Made by a program: the position numbers and the translations under genes. Source: Gammaproteobacteria bacterium (GTDB taxonomy: Bacteria; Pseudomonadota; Gammaproteobacteria; JAJPIJ01). From it: DNA of 55,412 nt. The stretch is from positions 1 to 55,412 of the forward strand of contig JAJPIJ010000052.1 of NCBI GenBank assembly GCA_021324815.1. The letters run 5' to 3'. The notes below the pieces were generated by a model. That model was not told the DNA's origin. It worked only from the letters and a program-made list of their open reading frames with translations, and did not search any database. Of the stretch, positions 18,851 through 28,217 are shown one piece after another. Numbering within the stretch: the first letter of the stretch is position 1; each line of letters opens with the position of its first letter.

Positions 18851-19858
18851 ATGCCCAGAATCAAACCCACCCGCGCAGCCAAATCGGCGGCGCCCACCGG
18901 CGTGCTGGCCCTGGGTCGCGCCGTGATTGAGACGGAGGCGGCGGCCGTCGCCGCCCTGGCGGCACGGGTGGATGAAAATTTCGGCGCCGCGGTGCGTTGC
19001 ATGCTGGCCTGCGAGGGCCGCATCGTCGTGCTCGGCATGGGCAAGAGCGGCCACATCGGCGGCAAGATCGCCGCCACCCTGGCCAGCACCGGCACCCCCG
19101 CCTTCTTCGTACACCCGGGAGAGGCCAGTCATGGCGATATGGGCATGATCACGGCCAAAGACGTGGTGCTGGCGCTGTCGAATTCCGGCGAAACTTCCGA
19201 ACTCTTGGTGCTGCTGCCGCAGATCAAACGCATGGGCGTGCCGCTGATCGCGCTGACCGGCAGCCCGGCCTCCACGCTCGGCCGCGCGGCGACCGTGGTG
19301 ATCAACGTGTCGGTGGCGGAGGAGGCCTGCCCGCTGGGGCTGGCGCCGACCTCCAGCACCACGGCCGCGCTGGCGATGGGCGATGCGCTGGCCGTGGCGC
19401 TGCTCGATGCGCGCGGCTTCTCCTCGGAGGATTTTGCCCTGGCGCACCCGGGCGGCACGCTGGGGCGGCGCCTGCTGCTTCGGATCGGCGACATCATGCA
19501 CACCGGCGACGCCATGCCGACGGTGGCGGAGGACGCGCTGCTGCGCGACGCGCTGGTGGTGATGACGCAGAAGGGCCTGGGCATGACGGCGGTGGTGGAC
19601 GGCAATCGCCGGGTGCTGGGCATATTCACCGACGGTGACTTGCGCCGCGCGCTGGACGGGGGCATCGACGTGCATCGCGCGCGGATGAGAGAGGTCATGA
19701 CGCGCAACGGCAAGACCGCCCGCGCCGATCAACTGGCGGCCGAGGCGCTGGCGCTGATGCAGAAGCACAAGATCAACGCGCTGTTGGTCGTCGATGAGCG
19801 GCAGATGTTGCAGGGCGTGCTCAACATGCACGATTTACTGCGCGCGGGGGTGGTGTGA
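18851..19858 (+). CDS. kdsD: D-arabinose 5-phosphate isomerase KdsD
   Basis: Converts ribulose 5-phosphate to arabinose 5-phosphate, the first committed step to Kdo of lipopolysaccharide; 335 residues. An N-terminal SIS sugar-isomerase domain (VVLGMGKSGHIGGKIAATLASTG, then the ALSNSGETSELLVLLP motif) is followed by two CBS domains (from GDIMHTGDAMP, and from REVMTRNGKTARADQL). ATG 18851 gives the usual short basic N-terminus. The stop overlaps the kdsC GTG start by 4 bp. Confidence 0.95.
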   Translation: MPRIKPTRAAKSAAPTGVLALGRAVIETEAAAVAALAARVDENFGAAVRCMLACEGRIVVLGMGKSGHIGGKIAATLASTGTPAFFVHPGEASHGDMGMITAKDVVLALSNSGETSELLVLLPQIKRMGVPLIALTGSPASTLGRAATVVINVSVAEEACPLGLAPTSSTTAALAMGDALAVALLDARGFSSEDFALAHPGGTLGRRLLLRIGDIMHTGDAMPTVAEDALLRDALVVMTQKGLGMTAVVDGNRRVLGIFTDGDLRRALDGGIDVHRARMREVMTRNGKTARADQLAAEALALMQKHKINALLVVDERQMLQGVLNMHDLLRAGVV

Positions 19859-20400
19859 GCAAGGGGGGCAGGGCACTGCGCAAACGCGCCGCGGCGATCA
19901 GGCTGGTGGTGTTCGACGTCGACGGCACGCTCACCGATGGCGGCCTGGTGCTGGGCCCCGGCGGGCAGGAGTTCAAGGTGTTCCATGTCCGAGACGGACA
20001 GGGGCTGGTGATGTTGCGCGAGGCGGGGCTGGAGGTGGCGGTCGTCACCAGCCGCAGTTCGGAGGCCGTGGCCGATCGCATGCGCGCGCTCGGCATCCGC
20101 TACGTCTACCAGGGCTGCAGCGACAAGCTGTCGATATTTGAGCAACTGCTCGCCACGTTGAATCTGCGGCCGGCGCAATGCGCCTGCGTCGGCGATGACC
20201 TGACCGACCTGCCGCTGCTGGCGCGAGCCGGCCTGGCGGTGGCGGTCGCCGACGCGCATCCGGCGGTGCGTGATCAGGCCCACTGGTGCACGCAGTTGCC
20301 GGGGGGACGCGGCGCGGCGCGCGAGGTATGCGATTTCATACTGGATGTCCAGGGCCGGCTGGCGGCGATGACCGCCCGCTACGCCCGCGGCGCATCCTGA
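19855..20400 (+). CDS. kdsC: Kdo 8-phosphate phosphatase KdsC
   Basis: HAD-superfamily phosphatase, 181 residues, acting third in Kdo synthesis. HAD motif I is VVFDVDGTLTDGG, with the two catalytic aspartates. Motif II lies in VVTSRSSEAVADR, and motif IV is CACVGDDLTDLPLL. It has no cap domain, as expected for tetrameric KdsC. It starts at GTG 19855, overlapping kdsD, and lptC follows after 9 bp, forming the kdsD-kdsC-lptCAB operon. Confidence 0.95.
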   Translation: MSKGGRALRKRAAAIRLVVFDVDGTLTDGGLVLGPGGQEFKVFHVRDGQGLVMLREAGLEVAVVTSRSSEAVADRMRALGIRYVYQGCSDKLSIFEQLLATLNLRPAQCACVGDDLTDLPLLARAGLAVAVADAHPAVRDQAHWCTQLPGGRGAAREVCDFILDVQGRLAAMTARYARGAS

Positions 20401-20409
20401 GCCAACCCC

Positions 20410-20994
20410 GTGTGGCGTGATCTGTTGAGACGCCACGGCGTGCAACTGGCGCTGCTGGGCGTGGTCCTGCTGACCGGCTGGTGGCTGTACGACCTCGATC
20501 GCGAGGCCAGGCGCGCCAAGGCGCTGAAGACGCACGAACCGGATTACTTCATGGAGAATTTTGTGCGCACGCAAATGGACACCGACGGCCAGGTGAAACA
20601 CCGGCTGCGGGCCAGGTTGATGCTGCACTACCCCGACGATGACAGCACCGAACTGGTTCAGCCGCTGCTGGAAGTCTACAATGCCGACCAACCGCCCTGG
20701 CATGTAAAATCGGAGCGGGGCTGGGTGAGCGCCAACCATGACCTCGTGCTGTTGCAGGGCGAGGTGCAGATCTGGCGCGAGACTGCGGCGGGGGAGCGTG
20801 AATTCGAGGTGCTGACGCGCGACGTGCGCGTGCTGCCGGGCGACAATTACGCCGAGACCGCGCAGCCGGCGGTCATCCGTGCCCCGCACACCGAGTATCA
20901 CGCCGTGGGCATGCGGGCGTGGTTCAACGAAGACCGGATGGAACTGCTGAAGCAGGTGCGGGGGCGTCATGAAGTTCACGGGAATGCGTCGTAA
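20410..20994 (+). CDS. lptC: Lipopolysaccharide export protein LptC
   Basis: Bitopic inner-membrane protein of the Lpt bridge, 194 residues. One N-terminal helix (about 10-27, VQLALLGVVLLTGWWLYDL) anchors a periplasmic beta-jellyroll that includes DYFMENFVRTQMDTDGQVKH and the strands up to AWFNEDRMELLKQVRGRHEV. The start is GTG 20410. Its last 26 bp overlap lptA. LptC passes lipopolysaccharide from LptB2FG to LptA. Confidence 0.93.
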   Translation: MWRDLLRRHGVQLALLGVVLLTGWWLYDLDREARRAKALKTHEPDYFMENFVRTQMDTDGQVKHRLRARLMLHYPDDDSTELVQPLLEVYNADQPPWHVKSERGWVSANHDLVLLQGEVQIWRETAAGEREFEVLTRDVRVLPGDNYAETAQPAVIRAPHTEYHAVGMRAWFNEDRMELLKQVRGRHEVHGNAS

Positions 20995-21517
20995 TTTTGC
21001 GTGGTGCCTGTGGGGCCTGTGGCTGGCCGGCGGCGCCGCGCACGCCCTGTCCACCGACAAGGATCAGCCGATAGAGATCGAGGCGGACGCCGCCCAGCTC
21101 GACAAGACCAAGCAGGTGACGATATACACCGGCAACGTCGTCGTGACCCAGGGCAGCATCCGCATGACCGGCGACAAGCTCACGGTGTATTACGATGACA
21201 ACCAGCAATTGAAGGACGCCTACCTCGACGGACGGCCGGCCTATTTCAAGCAGCGGCCGGACGGCCAGAACGTGGATTTCGAGGGCTGGGCGCTCAAGAT
21301 GGAATATCACGCCAAGGAAAACCTGCTGCACTTGATCGATCAGGCCAAGCTCAAGCAGGGGGATCAAGTCATGACCGGCGCCCGCATCAGCTACGACACC
21401 GAAAGAAGCCTGCTGACCGCCCGCGGCACGGCCGCCAAGGCGGGCCCGGAGGGCGGTAGGCCCGCCACCCCGGGCGGCCGCGTAAAGATCATCATTCCGC
21501 CCAAGAAGAAACAATAA
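20969..21517 (+). CDS. lptA: Lipopolysaccharide transport protein LptA
   Basis: Periplasmic component of the Lpt bridge, 182 residues. The signal peptide ends near AAHA-LST. The mature part opens with the family motif DQPIEIEADAAQLDKTKQVTIY, then TGNVVVTQGSIRMTGDKLTV, the repeated strands of the OstA/LptA jellyroll. The C-terminus is a basic Gly/Pro/Lys tail. It begins within the lptC coding region and lptB follows after 3 bp. Confidence 0.95.
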   Translation: MKFTGMRRNFAWCLWGLWLAGGAAHALSTDKDQPIEIEADAAQLDKTKQVTIYTGNVVVTQGSIRMTGDKLTVYYDDNQQLKDAYLDGRPAYFKQRPDGQNVDFEGWALKMEYHAKENLLHLIDQAKLKQGDQVMTGARISYDTERSLLTARGTAAKAGPEGGRPATPGGRVKIIIPPKKKQ

Positions 21518-21520
21518 CAG

Positions 21521-22246
21521 ATGAGCGTATTGGCCGCCCGCCATCTCAGCAAAAGGTACAGGCAGCGCGAGGTGGTCAAGGATGTCAATCTTGCCATCCA
21601 GGACGGCGAGATTGTCGGTCTGCTGGGGCCGAACGGCGCCGGCAAGACCACCAGCTTTTACATGATCGTCGGACTGGTGCCGTGCGACGAGGGCACCATC
21701 CACCTGGATCAGCACGACCTGACCCAGCTGCCCATCGATCGCCGCGCCCGGCTGGGCCTCGGCTATCTGCCGCAGGAGGCCTCCATATTCCGCAAGTTGA
21801 CGGTCGAGGAAAACCTGCTGGCGGTGCTGCAGCTGGTGCCGGGGCTGTCCCCCGATCAGCAGTGGCAGCAAGCGGAGGCGTTGTTGCGGGAATTCAATCT
21901 GGAGACGGTGCGCAAATCCCTGGGGGTGAGCCTCTCGGGCGGCGAGCGGAGGCGCGTTGAGATCGCGCGGGCACTGGCGCTGCGGCCCCGCTTCCTGCTG
22001 TTGGACGAGCCTTTTGCCGGCGTTGATCCCATCTCCGTCAGCGGCATCCAGGAAATCATCCGCCAGCTTTCCGCCAGGGGCATCGGGGTGCTGGTGACGG
22101 ATCACAACGTGCGCGAGACACTGACCATCTGCCACCGCGCCTACATCGTCAACGAGGGGCACATCATCGCCGAAGGCACCCCCCAAAGCATCCTCGAACA
22201 CAAACAAGTGCGCAATGTTTATCTGGGAGATGGCTTCCGCATGTAA
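21521..22246 (+). CDS. lptB: Lipopolysaccharide export ATPase LptB
   Basis: Cytoplasmic ABC ATPase that powers lipopolysaccharide extraction with LptFG; 241 residues. Walker A is [10 protein letters not shown], the Q-loop region follows, the ABC signature is [15 protein letters not shown], Walker B is [13 protein letters not shown] and the switch histidine is in [12 protein letters not shown]. The C-terminus has the LptB-typical [18 protein letters not shown]. lptF and lptG are not in the window, which is common because they usually form their own operon. Confidence 0.97.
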   Translation: MSVLAARHLSKRYRQREVVKDVNLAIQDGEIVGLLGPNGAGKTTSFYMIVGLVPCDEGTIHLDQHDLTQLPIDRRARLGLGYLPQEASIFRKLTVEENLLAVLQLVPGLSPDQQWQQAEALLREFNLETVRKSLGVSLSGGERRRVEIARALALRPRFLLLDEPFAGVDPISVSGIQEIIRQLSARGIGVLVTDHNVRETLTICHRAYIVNEGHIIAEGTPQSILEHKQVRNVYLGDGFRM

Positions 22247-22316
22247 TTGGATTTATTTGAAAAACTTCCGCTGTAAATAAGCAATGCACTGCAGTATGCA
22301 TTTCCCGTGCCCGTTG

Positions 22317-22360
22317 CTGTTTTTGAGCTAAACTAAAAGTATAAAATAAGCTCAAAACAG
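22317..22360 (+). promoter_or_regulatory. Inverted repeat in the AT-rich region upstream of rpoN
   Basis: The 154-bp gap between lptB and rpoN is AT-rich and holds arms CTGTTTTTGAGCT (22317-22329) and AGCTCAAAACAG (22349-22360). They pair over 12 bp with one bulged T. The 19-bp spacer contains TATAAA-like sequence (22340-22345). It ends 40 bp before the rpoN start, so it may be an operator or a leader hairpin; without a T-run after it, a terminator is unlikely. A smaller near-palindrome around ACTGCAGT lies at 22283-22302. Confidence 0.4.
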
Positions 22361-22400
22361 AAAATCACTTAACGATAAAAACAGGCGACTCGCTGCGACC

Positions 22401-23972
22401 ATGAAGCAGTCCATCCAGCTCCGGTTGGGCCACAGCCTGACCATGACCCCGCAATTGCAGCAGGCAATCCGCCTTTTGCAATTGTCCAGCATGGAGTTGA
22501 GCGCGGAGATTCAGCACGCCCTTGAATCCAACATGATGCTGGAAATGGCCGATGACGAGACCGAAAATGCGACGGCGGATTCCGGCAACGGCGGAGACCC
22601 TGCCGCCGGCGTCGATTCCCCGCCGGCCGCGCCGGAGCAGGAATCCGGGGAGGAAGCGAAGCCGGAATGGGAATCCCCGGCCGATCTTCCCGCGCCTGCC
22701 GAGGCGGGGGCCGGGGAAGGGGCGGAGACGGAGTCGGAATCGGAGCCGACGGCGGAGGCGGCGGACGGAATTCCCGACGACCTGCCGGTGGACACGGCGT
22801 GGGATGACATTTACGACGGCACCCCGGTGCGCGCCGCGGCCGGCGGCGAGACGGACACGGAATGGGAGGAGCAGCGCTGCGCCGCCGAGTCGCTCCACGA
22901 TCATCTCCTCTGGCAGCTCAATGTGACGCCAATGACCGAATCCGACCGCGCCATTGCCTTCGCCGTCATCGATGCCATCAATGCCGACGGTTATCTGACC
23001 GCCTCGCCCGAGGAGATCAGGGAGACACTGGGGCCGGACAGCACCGTGGAGATCGACGAGGTCCTCGCCGTCATCAAGCACATCCAGCAGTTTGATCCGT
23101 CCGGCGTGGCCGCCCGCGATCTGGGGGAGTCGCTGCGCCTGCAACTGGAGCAGTATCCGCCGGACACCCCCTGGCTGGCCGAGGCGCGGCGGCTGGTCAA
23201 CGACCATCTCGCCCTGCTGGCGGATCGCGATTTCCAGCAGCTCATGCGGCGCATGAAGCTGACGCGCGAGGAACTGCAACAGGTGGTGGCGCTCATCCAG
23301 ACCCTCGATCCGCGCCCCGGCAGCCGCTACAGCAGCGAGGCGGTGGAATACGTGACGCCGGATGTGTACGTGCGCAAGAAAAACGGCGCCTGGCTGGTCG
23401 AACTCAACCCGGACCTCCTGCCCAATCTGCGCATCAACCGGCGCTACGCCGCCATGATCCGGCGCGCCGACAACAGCCCCGACAACGCCTCCCTGCGCGC
23501 CCATCTGCAGGAGGCGCGCTGGTTCATCAAGAGCCTGCAAAGCCGGGGCGAGACCCTGCTCAAGGTCGCCACCGCCATCGTCGAGCGCCAGCGGGCCTTC
23601 CTCGAGCACGGCCCGGAGGCGATGAAGCCGCTGGTGCTGGCCGATATCGCCGAGGCGCTTCGCCTGCACGAATCCACCATCTCGCGCGTGACCACGCGCA
23701 AGTACATGCATACCCCGCGCGGCATCTACGAGCTCAAATACTTTTTCTCCAGCCACGTCAGCACCGCAGGCGGCGGCGAGGCCTCCTCCACCGCCATCCG
23801 CGCCGTGATCCAGAAGTTGATCGATGCCGAGACGCCGTCGAAACCCTTAAGCGACAGCGCGCTTGCGAACATACTGACGGAGCAGGGCATCAACGTGGCC
23901 CGCCGCACGGTGGCGAAGTACCGCGAGGCGATGAACATCCCGCCGTCGCACGAACGCAAACGACTGGCTTGA
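22401..23972 (+). CDS. rpoN: RNA polymerase sigma-54 factor RpoN
   Basis: Alternative sigma factor needing enhancer-binding ATPases, 523 residues. Region I is Gln/Leu-rich ([20 protein letters not shown]... [13 protein letters not shown]). Region II is a long acidic Glu/Asp/Ala/Pro linker (about 50-150). The core-binding domain starts near [10 protein letters not shown]. The DNA-binding end includes the helix-turn-helix and the RpoN box [15 protein letters not shown]. It follows lptB and precedes hpf and rapZ, the usual order. Confidence 0.97.
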   Translation: MKQSIQLRLGHSLTMTPQLQQAIRLLQLSSMELSAEIQHALESNMMLEMADDETENATADSGNGGDPAAGVDSPPAAPEQESGEEAKPEWESPADLPAPAEAGAGEGAETESESEPTAEAADGIPDDLPVDTAWDDIYDGTPVRAAAGGETDTEWEEQRCAAESLHDHLLWQLNVTPMTESDRAIAFAVIDAINADGYLTASPEEIRETLGPDSTVEIDEVLAVIKHIQQFDPSGVAARDLGESLRLQLEQYPPDTPWLAEARRLVNDHLALLADRDFQQLMRRMKLTREELQQVVALIQTLDPRPGSRYSSEAVEYVTPDVYVRKKNGAWLVELNPDLLPNLRINRRYAAMIRRADNSPDNASLRAHLQEARWFIKSLQSRGETLLKVATAIVERQRAFLEHGPEAMKPLVLADIAEALRLHESTISRVTTRKYMHTPRGIYELKYFFSSHVSTAGGGEASSTAIRAVIQKLIDAETPSKPLSDSALANILTEQGINVARRTVAKYREAMNIPPSHERKRLA

Positions 23973-24005
23973 AAATCACCCCGGATGACAGGCAAGGAGA
24001 CGACG

Positions 24006-24317
24006 ATGCACATCAATCTGACCGGCAATCACGTGGAAGTGACCCCTGCTTTGCGGGATTACGTGCAGGACAAACTCACCCGGGTGGAGCGGCATTTCGA
24101 TCATGTCACGGGCATCCGCGTGATCCTGGGTGTGGAAAAGCAGCGGCACAAGGCGGAGGCGGAATTGCACGTCAGCGGCGCCAATCTCTATGCCGACGCC
24201 GAGCACGACGACATGTACGCCGCCATCGACCTCATGATCGACAAGCTCGACCGGCAGGTGAAGAGACACAAGGAAAGAAGGGCTGATCATCATCGACGCG
24301 AGGCCCGCAGGCGCTGA
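24006..24317 (+). CDS. hpf: Ribosome hibernation promoting factor, short form
   Basis: A 103-residue HPF/YfiA-family protein that binds the 30S subunit to form inactive 100S dimers in stationary phase. ATG 24006 gives the family N-terminus MHINLTGNHVEVTPALRDYV. The central YADAEHDDMYAAIDLMIDKLDRQVKRHKE is the conserved helix. It lacks the C-terminal dimerisation domain of long HPF, as expected in gammaproteobacteria. Confidence 0.95.
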   Translation: MHINLTGNHVEVTPALRDYVQDKLTRVERHFDHVTGIRVILGVEKQRHKAEAELHVSGANLYADAEHDDMYAAIDLMIDKLDRQVKRHKERRADHHRREARRR

Positions 24318-24335
24318 TGCCGGCGGCCGCCGACC

Positions 24336-25199
24336 ATGAACCCCAAACGGCTGGTGGTGATTTCAGGCCTGTCCGGCGCCGGCAAGACGGTGGCGCTGCA
24401 CACCCTGGAGGACACCGGCTTCTATTGCGTGGACAACCTGCCGCTGGGGTTCCTGGCCGAATTCGCGCGCGAGGTCGCCGGCAGCCGCTGGCCGGCCTAC
24501 CGGCAGGTGGCGGTGGGCATCGACGTGCGCAACGCGACGGGGGACCTCGCCGATCTCCCGATGCTGCTGCAGCGGCTGAAATCCGACGCCCTGGCGGTGG
24601 AGCTGGTCTTCATCGAGGCCAGCGACGACATGCTGCTCAAACGTTTCAGTGAAACGCGGCGGCGCCACCCGCTGTCGGGCGACGCCCTGCCGCTGCCCGG
24701 GGCCATTGCCGCCGAGCGCGCCAGGCTGGCGCCGCTCTCCGACTACGCCGATCTGCGGGTGGATACCAGCGCCATGCACGTCCACCGGCTGCGGGAATGG
24801 GTGCGGGAACGGGTGGCCCGGCGCGCGGTCGGAGAAATATCTCTGCAACTGCTGTCGTTCGGCTACAAGAACGGCGTGCCGCCGGAGTCGGATTTCGTCT
24901 TCGACGCGCGCGGCCTGCCCAATCCACACTGGGAGGCTGAATTGCGCGACCTCTCCGGTTTGGATGCCGCGGTGCGGTCCTTTCTGGGCGCCTCGCCGCT
25001 GGCGCGGGAGCTGGCGGAGCAAATCGAGGGCTTCATGCTGGCCTGGATCCCGCGGTTTGAAGCGGAGGATCGCCCCTATTTGACCGTGGCCGTCGGCTGC
25101 ACCGGCGGCCGCCATCGTTCGGTGTATGTGACGGAACGGCTGGCGGAGTCCCTGCGCGGTAATGGCCGCGCGGTGCTCGTCAGCCACCGTGATCTGTGA
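24336..25199 (+). CDS. rapZ: RNase adapter / nucleotide-binding protein RapZ
   Basis: A 287-residue RapZ (YhbJ) protein. In enteric bacteria it delivers the sRNA GlmZ to RNase E to control glucosamine-6-phosphate synthesis, hence cell-wall precursors. Walker A is GLSGAGKTVAL (11-21) and the Walker B-like segment follows at FYCVDNLP. The C-terminal domain includes LSFGYKNGVPPESDFVFDARGLPNPHW and VAVGCTGGRHRSVYVTE. It follows hpf directly; ptsN, which normally lies between them, is absent. Confidence 0.95.
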   Translation: MNPKRLVVISGLSGAGKTVALHTLEDTGFYCVDNLPLGFLAEFAREVAGSRWPAYRQVAVGIDVRNATGDLADLPMLLQRLKSDALAVELVFIEASDDMLLKRFSETRRRHPLSGDALPLPGAIAAERARLAPLSDYADLRVDTSAMHVHRLREWVRERVARRAVGEISLQLLSFGYKNGVPPESDFVFDARGLPNPHWEAELRDLSGLDAAVRSFLGASPLARELAEQIEGFMLAWIPRFEAEDRPYLTVAVGCTGGRHRSVYVTERLAESLRGNGRAVLVSHRDL

Positions 25200-25231
25200 G
25201 CGGCGCAAGCCGGCCGGAAGAGACTTGAACC

Positions 25232-25501
25232 ATGATGAGACAAACGGTGACGATCAGCAACAAGCTTGGGCTGCACGCCCGCGCCGCCGCCAAGTTCGTG
25301 CAACTGGCCTCAAGCATGGCCAGCGACATCAAGGTGCAGCGCTCCGGCCGCGAGGTGGACGGCAAGAGCATCATGGGCATGATGATGCTGGCGGTGGGCC
25401 AAGGCGTGGCCATCGACATCATCGCCAGCGGCCCCGATGAGGAACGGGCGCTCGGCGAGCTCACGCGGCTCGTGCAAAGCCGCTTCGGGGAGGAACAATG
25501 A
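25232..25501 (+). CDS. ptsH: Phosphocarrier protein HPr/NPr
   Basis: An 89-residue phosphocarrier with the phosphorylatable histidine at H15 (GLHARAAAKF) and Ser46 in the KSIMGMMML helix. It receives phosphate from enzyme I, encoded next door with a 4-bp overlap. Sitting in the rpoN cluster it is probably the regulatory nitrogen-type NPr (ptsO) rather than a sugar-transport HPr. No IIA, IIB or IIC gene is visible in the window. Confidence 0.94.
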   Translation: MMRQTVTISNKLGLHARAAAKFVQLASSMASDIKVQRSGREVDGKSIMGMMMLAVGQGVAIDIIASGPDEERALGELTRLVQSRFGEEQ

Positions 25502-27264
25502 GTTTCACGATGCACGGCATCGGCGTCTCCCGCGGCATCGTCATCGGCCGTGTGCACCTGCTGGAGCGCAATCAGCTGGAGGTCACGGAATACACCATCC
25601 CGCGCGAGCAGGTCAACACGGAAATCCTGCGCCTGCAAAACGCCATCACTGCCGCCCGCCTGCAGTTGCGCACGGTCCGCGAACACATCCCGCGGGGCGC
25701 GGCGGAGGACGCGACCGCCTTCATCGACACGCATTTGATGATGCTGGAGGATTCCTCGCTGACCCAGGAACCGGTGCGGCTGATCGCCGAATTGCATTGC
25801 AACGCAGAGTGGGCGCTCAAGCTGCAGCGCGACGCGCTGGTGGCGGTGTTCGACGAGATGGAGGATCCCTACCTGCGCAGCCGGCGTGACGACATCGACC
25901 ACGTCGTCAACCGCATCCAGCGCATTTTGTTGAACCACGCCCCCCTCAAGCATGAGACGCTGGAGGTGCGCCTGAAGGACTGCATCATCCTGGCCGACGA
26001 TCTCACCCCCGCCGACACCGTCCTGCTGCAGCATCACGGCATCGCCGCCTTCATCACCGAGTACGGCGGCCCCACGTCGCACACCGCCATTCTGGCGCGC
26101 AGCCTCGGCATCCCCGCCATCGTCGGCCTGCATCAGGCGCGCCGCTACATCCGCGACGAGGAGCAGGTCATCGTGGACGGCACGCAGGGCGTCGTCATTG
26201 TCGACCCCGATGAGGCGCTGCTGGCCTACTATCGCCAGGGCCAAGAGCGGGAACGCCGCTACTTCGCCGAACTCAGCAAGCTCAAGGAGGCGCCGGCGAT
26301 CACGGCCGACGGCGTGGCCATCGAATTGCAGGCCAATATCGAGCTGCCCTCGGACTTCGAGGCCCTGCACCGGGTGGGCGCCAAGGGCGTGGGGCTGTAC
26401 CGCACCGAATACCTGTTTATGAACCGCGAGGCGCCGCCGGACGAGGAGGAGCAGTACGAAAGCTATCGCGACATGATCCGCCAGTTAAACGGCATCCCCG
26501 TCACCATCCGCACGCTGGACCTCGGCGCCGACAAGACCGTCGGCAACGGCCAGGACCGGCCGGTGGCCGTCAATCCCGCCCTGGGACTGCGCGCGGTGCG
26601 GTTGTGCCTCAAGGACGCCGCGTTGTTCCGCCCGCAATTGCGCGCCATCCTGCGCGCCTCGGCGCTGGGTCCCGTGCGTCTGCTGATCCCCATGCTGTCG
26701 GTGGTGCAGGAGGTCAATCAGGTGCTGGCTCTGCTGCGCGAAATTCGGGAGGAGTTCGATCGCCTCGGCGTAGCCTACGATCGGAACATGCCGGTTGGCG
26801 GCATGATCGAGGTGCCCGCCGCCGCGGTCTGCGCCGATGTGTTCGCGCGCCAGCTGGACTTCCTGTCCATCGGCACCAACGATCTCATCCAGTACACCAT
26901 GGCCATCGACCGGGTGAACGACGAGGTCAACTATCTCTACGAGCCGCTGCACCCCGGCGTGCTGCGCCTCATCCGCGCCACCATCCAGGCCGGGGAGCAA
27001 TACCGCAAGCCGGTGGGAATCTGCGGGGAGATGGCGAGCGACGTGCGCTATGTCCGCCTGCTGCTGGCCCTGGGGCTGCGCGAGTTCAGCGTGCACCCCG
27101 CCGCCTTGCTGGAGGTCAAGCATATCATCCAGCAGACCAACCTGAAGTCACTGTCGGGGTTGGGCGTGCGCGTGCTCGCCTGTTCCACCGGCGCGGAGAT
27201 CGCCGCCATCCTGGCCGACATCAACTCGCCGCCCGCCGCCGGCGCTGCGGTGCGGGTGAATTGA
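25498..27264 (+). CDS. ptsI: Phosphoenolpyruvate-protein phosphotransferase (enzyme I)
   Basis: Transfers phosphate from phosphoenolpyruvate to HPr; 588 residues. The N-terminal domain has the active histidine H195 in GGPTSHTAILARSLGIPAIVG. The barrel carries LYRTEYLFMNR, DLGADKT, LDFLSIGTNDLIQYTMAIDR and the active cysteine in GICGEMASD. It lacks the GAF domain of PtsP, so it is an EI of PtsI type despite standing in a nitrogen-PTS neighbourhood. Its start overlaps the ptsH stop as ATGA. Confidence 0.96.
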   Translation: MSFTMHGIGVSRGIVIGRVHLLERNQLEVTEYTIPREQVNTEILRLQNAITAARLQLRTVREHIPRGAAEDATAFIDTHLMMLEDSSLTQEPVRLIAELHCNAEWALKLQRDALVAVFDEMEDPYLRSRRDDIDHVVNRIQRILLNHAPLKHETLEVRLKDCIILADDLTPADTVLLQHHGIAAFITEYGGPTSHTAILARSLGIPAIVGLHQARRYIRDEEQVIVDGTQGVVIVDPDEALLAYYRQGQERERRYFAELSKLKEAPAITADGVAIELQANIELPSDFEALHRVGAKGVGLYRTEYLFMNREAPPDEEEQYESYRDMIRQLNGIPVTIRTLDLGADKTVGNGQDRPVAVNPALGLRAVRLCLKDAALFRPQLRAILRASALGPVRLLIPMLSVVQEVNQVLALLREIREEFDRLGVAYDRNMPVGGMIEVPAAAVCADVFARQLDFLSIGTNDLIQYTMAIDRVNDEVNYLYEPLHPGVLRLIRATIQAGEQYRKPVGICGEMASDVRYVRLLLALGLREFSVHPAALLEVKHIIQQTNLKSLSGLGVRVLACSTGAEIAAILADINSPPAAGAAVRVN

Positions 27265-27284
27265 CGACCGGGGCGGTGGAATGC

Positions 27285-27509
27285 TCAGTGGCGCAGGATG
27301 TCGTCGCCCACCTCTTCCTGAAGCGCCTCCGCCAGACGTTTCCGCTCCAGGTATTCTTCTATGCGCTGTCTTGAAGTTTTTGCACATCCCGCGCCCGGTT
27401 CGAGCGGCACCTCCCCGGCGTCGTCGGGCAGGTCGTCGCCCCCGCACTCCTCGTCATCCTGCCAAAGGCTGGTTTTCGCCTCCGGGTCCGACAGGATTTT
27501 TTTCCCCAT
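27285..27509 (-). CDS. Small conserved acidic protein, PA3496-like
   Basis: A 74-residue protein beginning MGKKILSDPEAKTSLW. The first half is acidic with Cys-Gly (EECGGDDLPDD), and the C-terminus is a charged helix SRQRIEEYLERKRLAEALQE. That RIEEYLE-type C-terminal helix resembles a small gammaproteobacterial family typified by PA3496 in Pseudomonas, whose role is not established. It converges on ptsI, with 20 bp between stops. The family match is from memory of the motif. Confidence 0.6.
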   Translation of the reverse strand: MGKKILSDPEAKTSLWQDDEECGGDDLPDDAGEVPLEPGAGCAKTSRQRIEEYLERKRLAEALQEEVGDDILRH

Positions 27510-27657
27510 CCGGCGTTCCTCCTCACGCACCTTCCACGTTTGAAGAACAGCGAACGGCGATTATCTAAAACAAAAAAAGCCGGGTTGTAAAGTAGCGCGA
27601 TCGCCGCAGCCGAGAAAATGCAGGCGGACGCGCACTGGCCGTCCGCAGCGACCGGGG

Positions 27658-28032
27658 TCACTCCCAACTGAAGATGACCCAGCTTGGAATGATGAAATTG
27701 GAATACCGCTGACTCATGGTGCTCGCCAGCACGCCGTTGCCGTCGGTGTCGAACAGATAGTAGGGCCGGCCGCCCTTGGGCGTGATTTTGACGTACTGGA
27801 GCTTGCCGCCGACCTTGTATTCCTCCACCTTGGCGCCGCCCTTCACGTCGCGCTCGACCTGCTCGGGGGTGATGGTCACCTCCGGCTCCAGCGCCACGCC
27901 GCTTTGCACCTGGGGCGGGGGCGGCGGCGCGGCGTCAGGCAAAGGCTCCAGCGGCTGTGTCTCCCCCGCCGCAAGACGCGTGGTTGACGCCAGCAGGGCT
28001 GTCAATAAAATCAGGCGCAGGCTCATGGGCAT
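27658..28032 (-). CDS. DUF2782 secreted protein
   Basis: A 124-residue protein with a signal peptide (MPMSLRLILLTALLASTTRLAAG) and a Pro-rich linker. It then has the DUF2782 domain: PEVTITPEQVERDVKGG, a VEEYKVGGKLQYVKITP strand pair and PYYLFDTDGNGVL. DUF2782 genes are commonly divergent from polA, as here with a 185-bp shared gap. Function unknown; the protein is likely periplasmic. ATG 28026 is an alternative start. Confidence 0.85.
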   Translation of the reverse strand: MPMSLRLILLTALLASTTRLAAGETQPLEPLPDAAPPPPPQVQSGVALEPEVTITPEQVERDVKGGAKVEEYKVGGKLQYVKITPKGGRPYYLFDTDGNGVLASTMSQRYSNFIIPSWVIFSWE

Positions 28033-28217
28033 ACTTTGAAGTTTTTATTTGTTAATGTCCGTCAGGCGCCCTCCGCAGCGGCGGAGGGCGCCCCACGATT
28101 TCCCGCCGCGCCATGCGGGCATGGACGGCGACTCAAGATAGGATAGCATCGATCACTTCCGGCGGTTTGTCCAATTGTGGCGGTCGCCCGCGGACAGGGG
28201 TGATGGAGAGGGCATAG

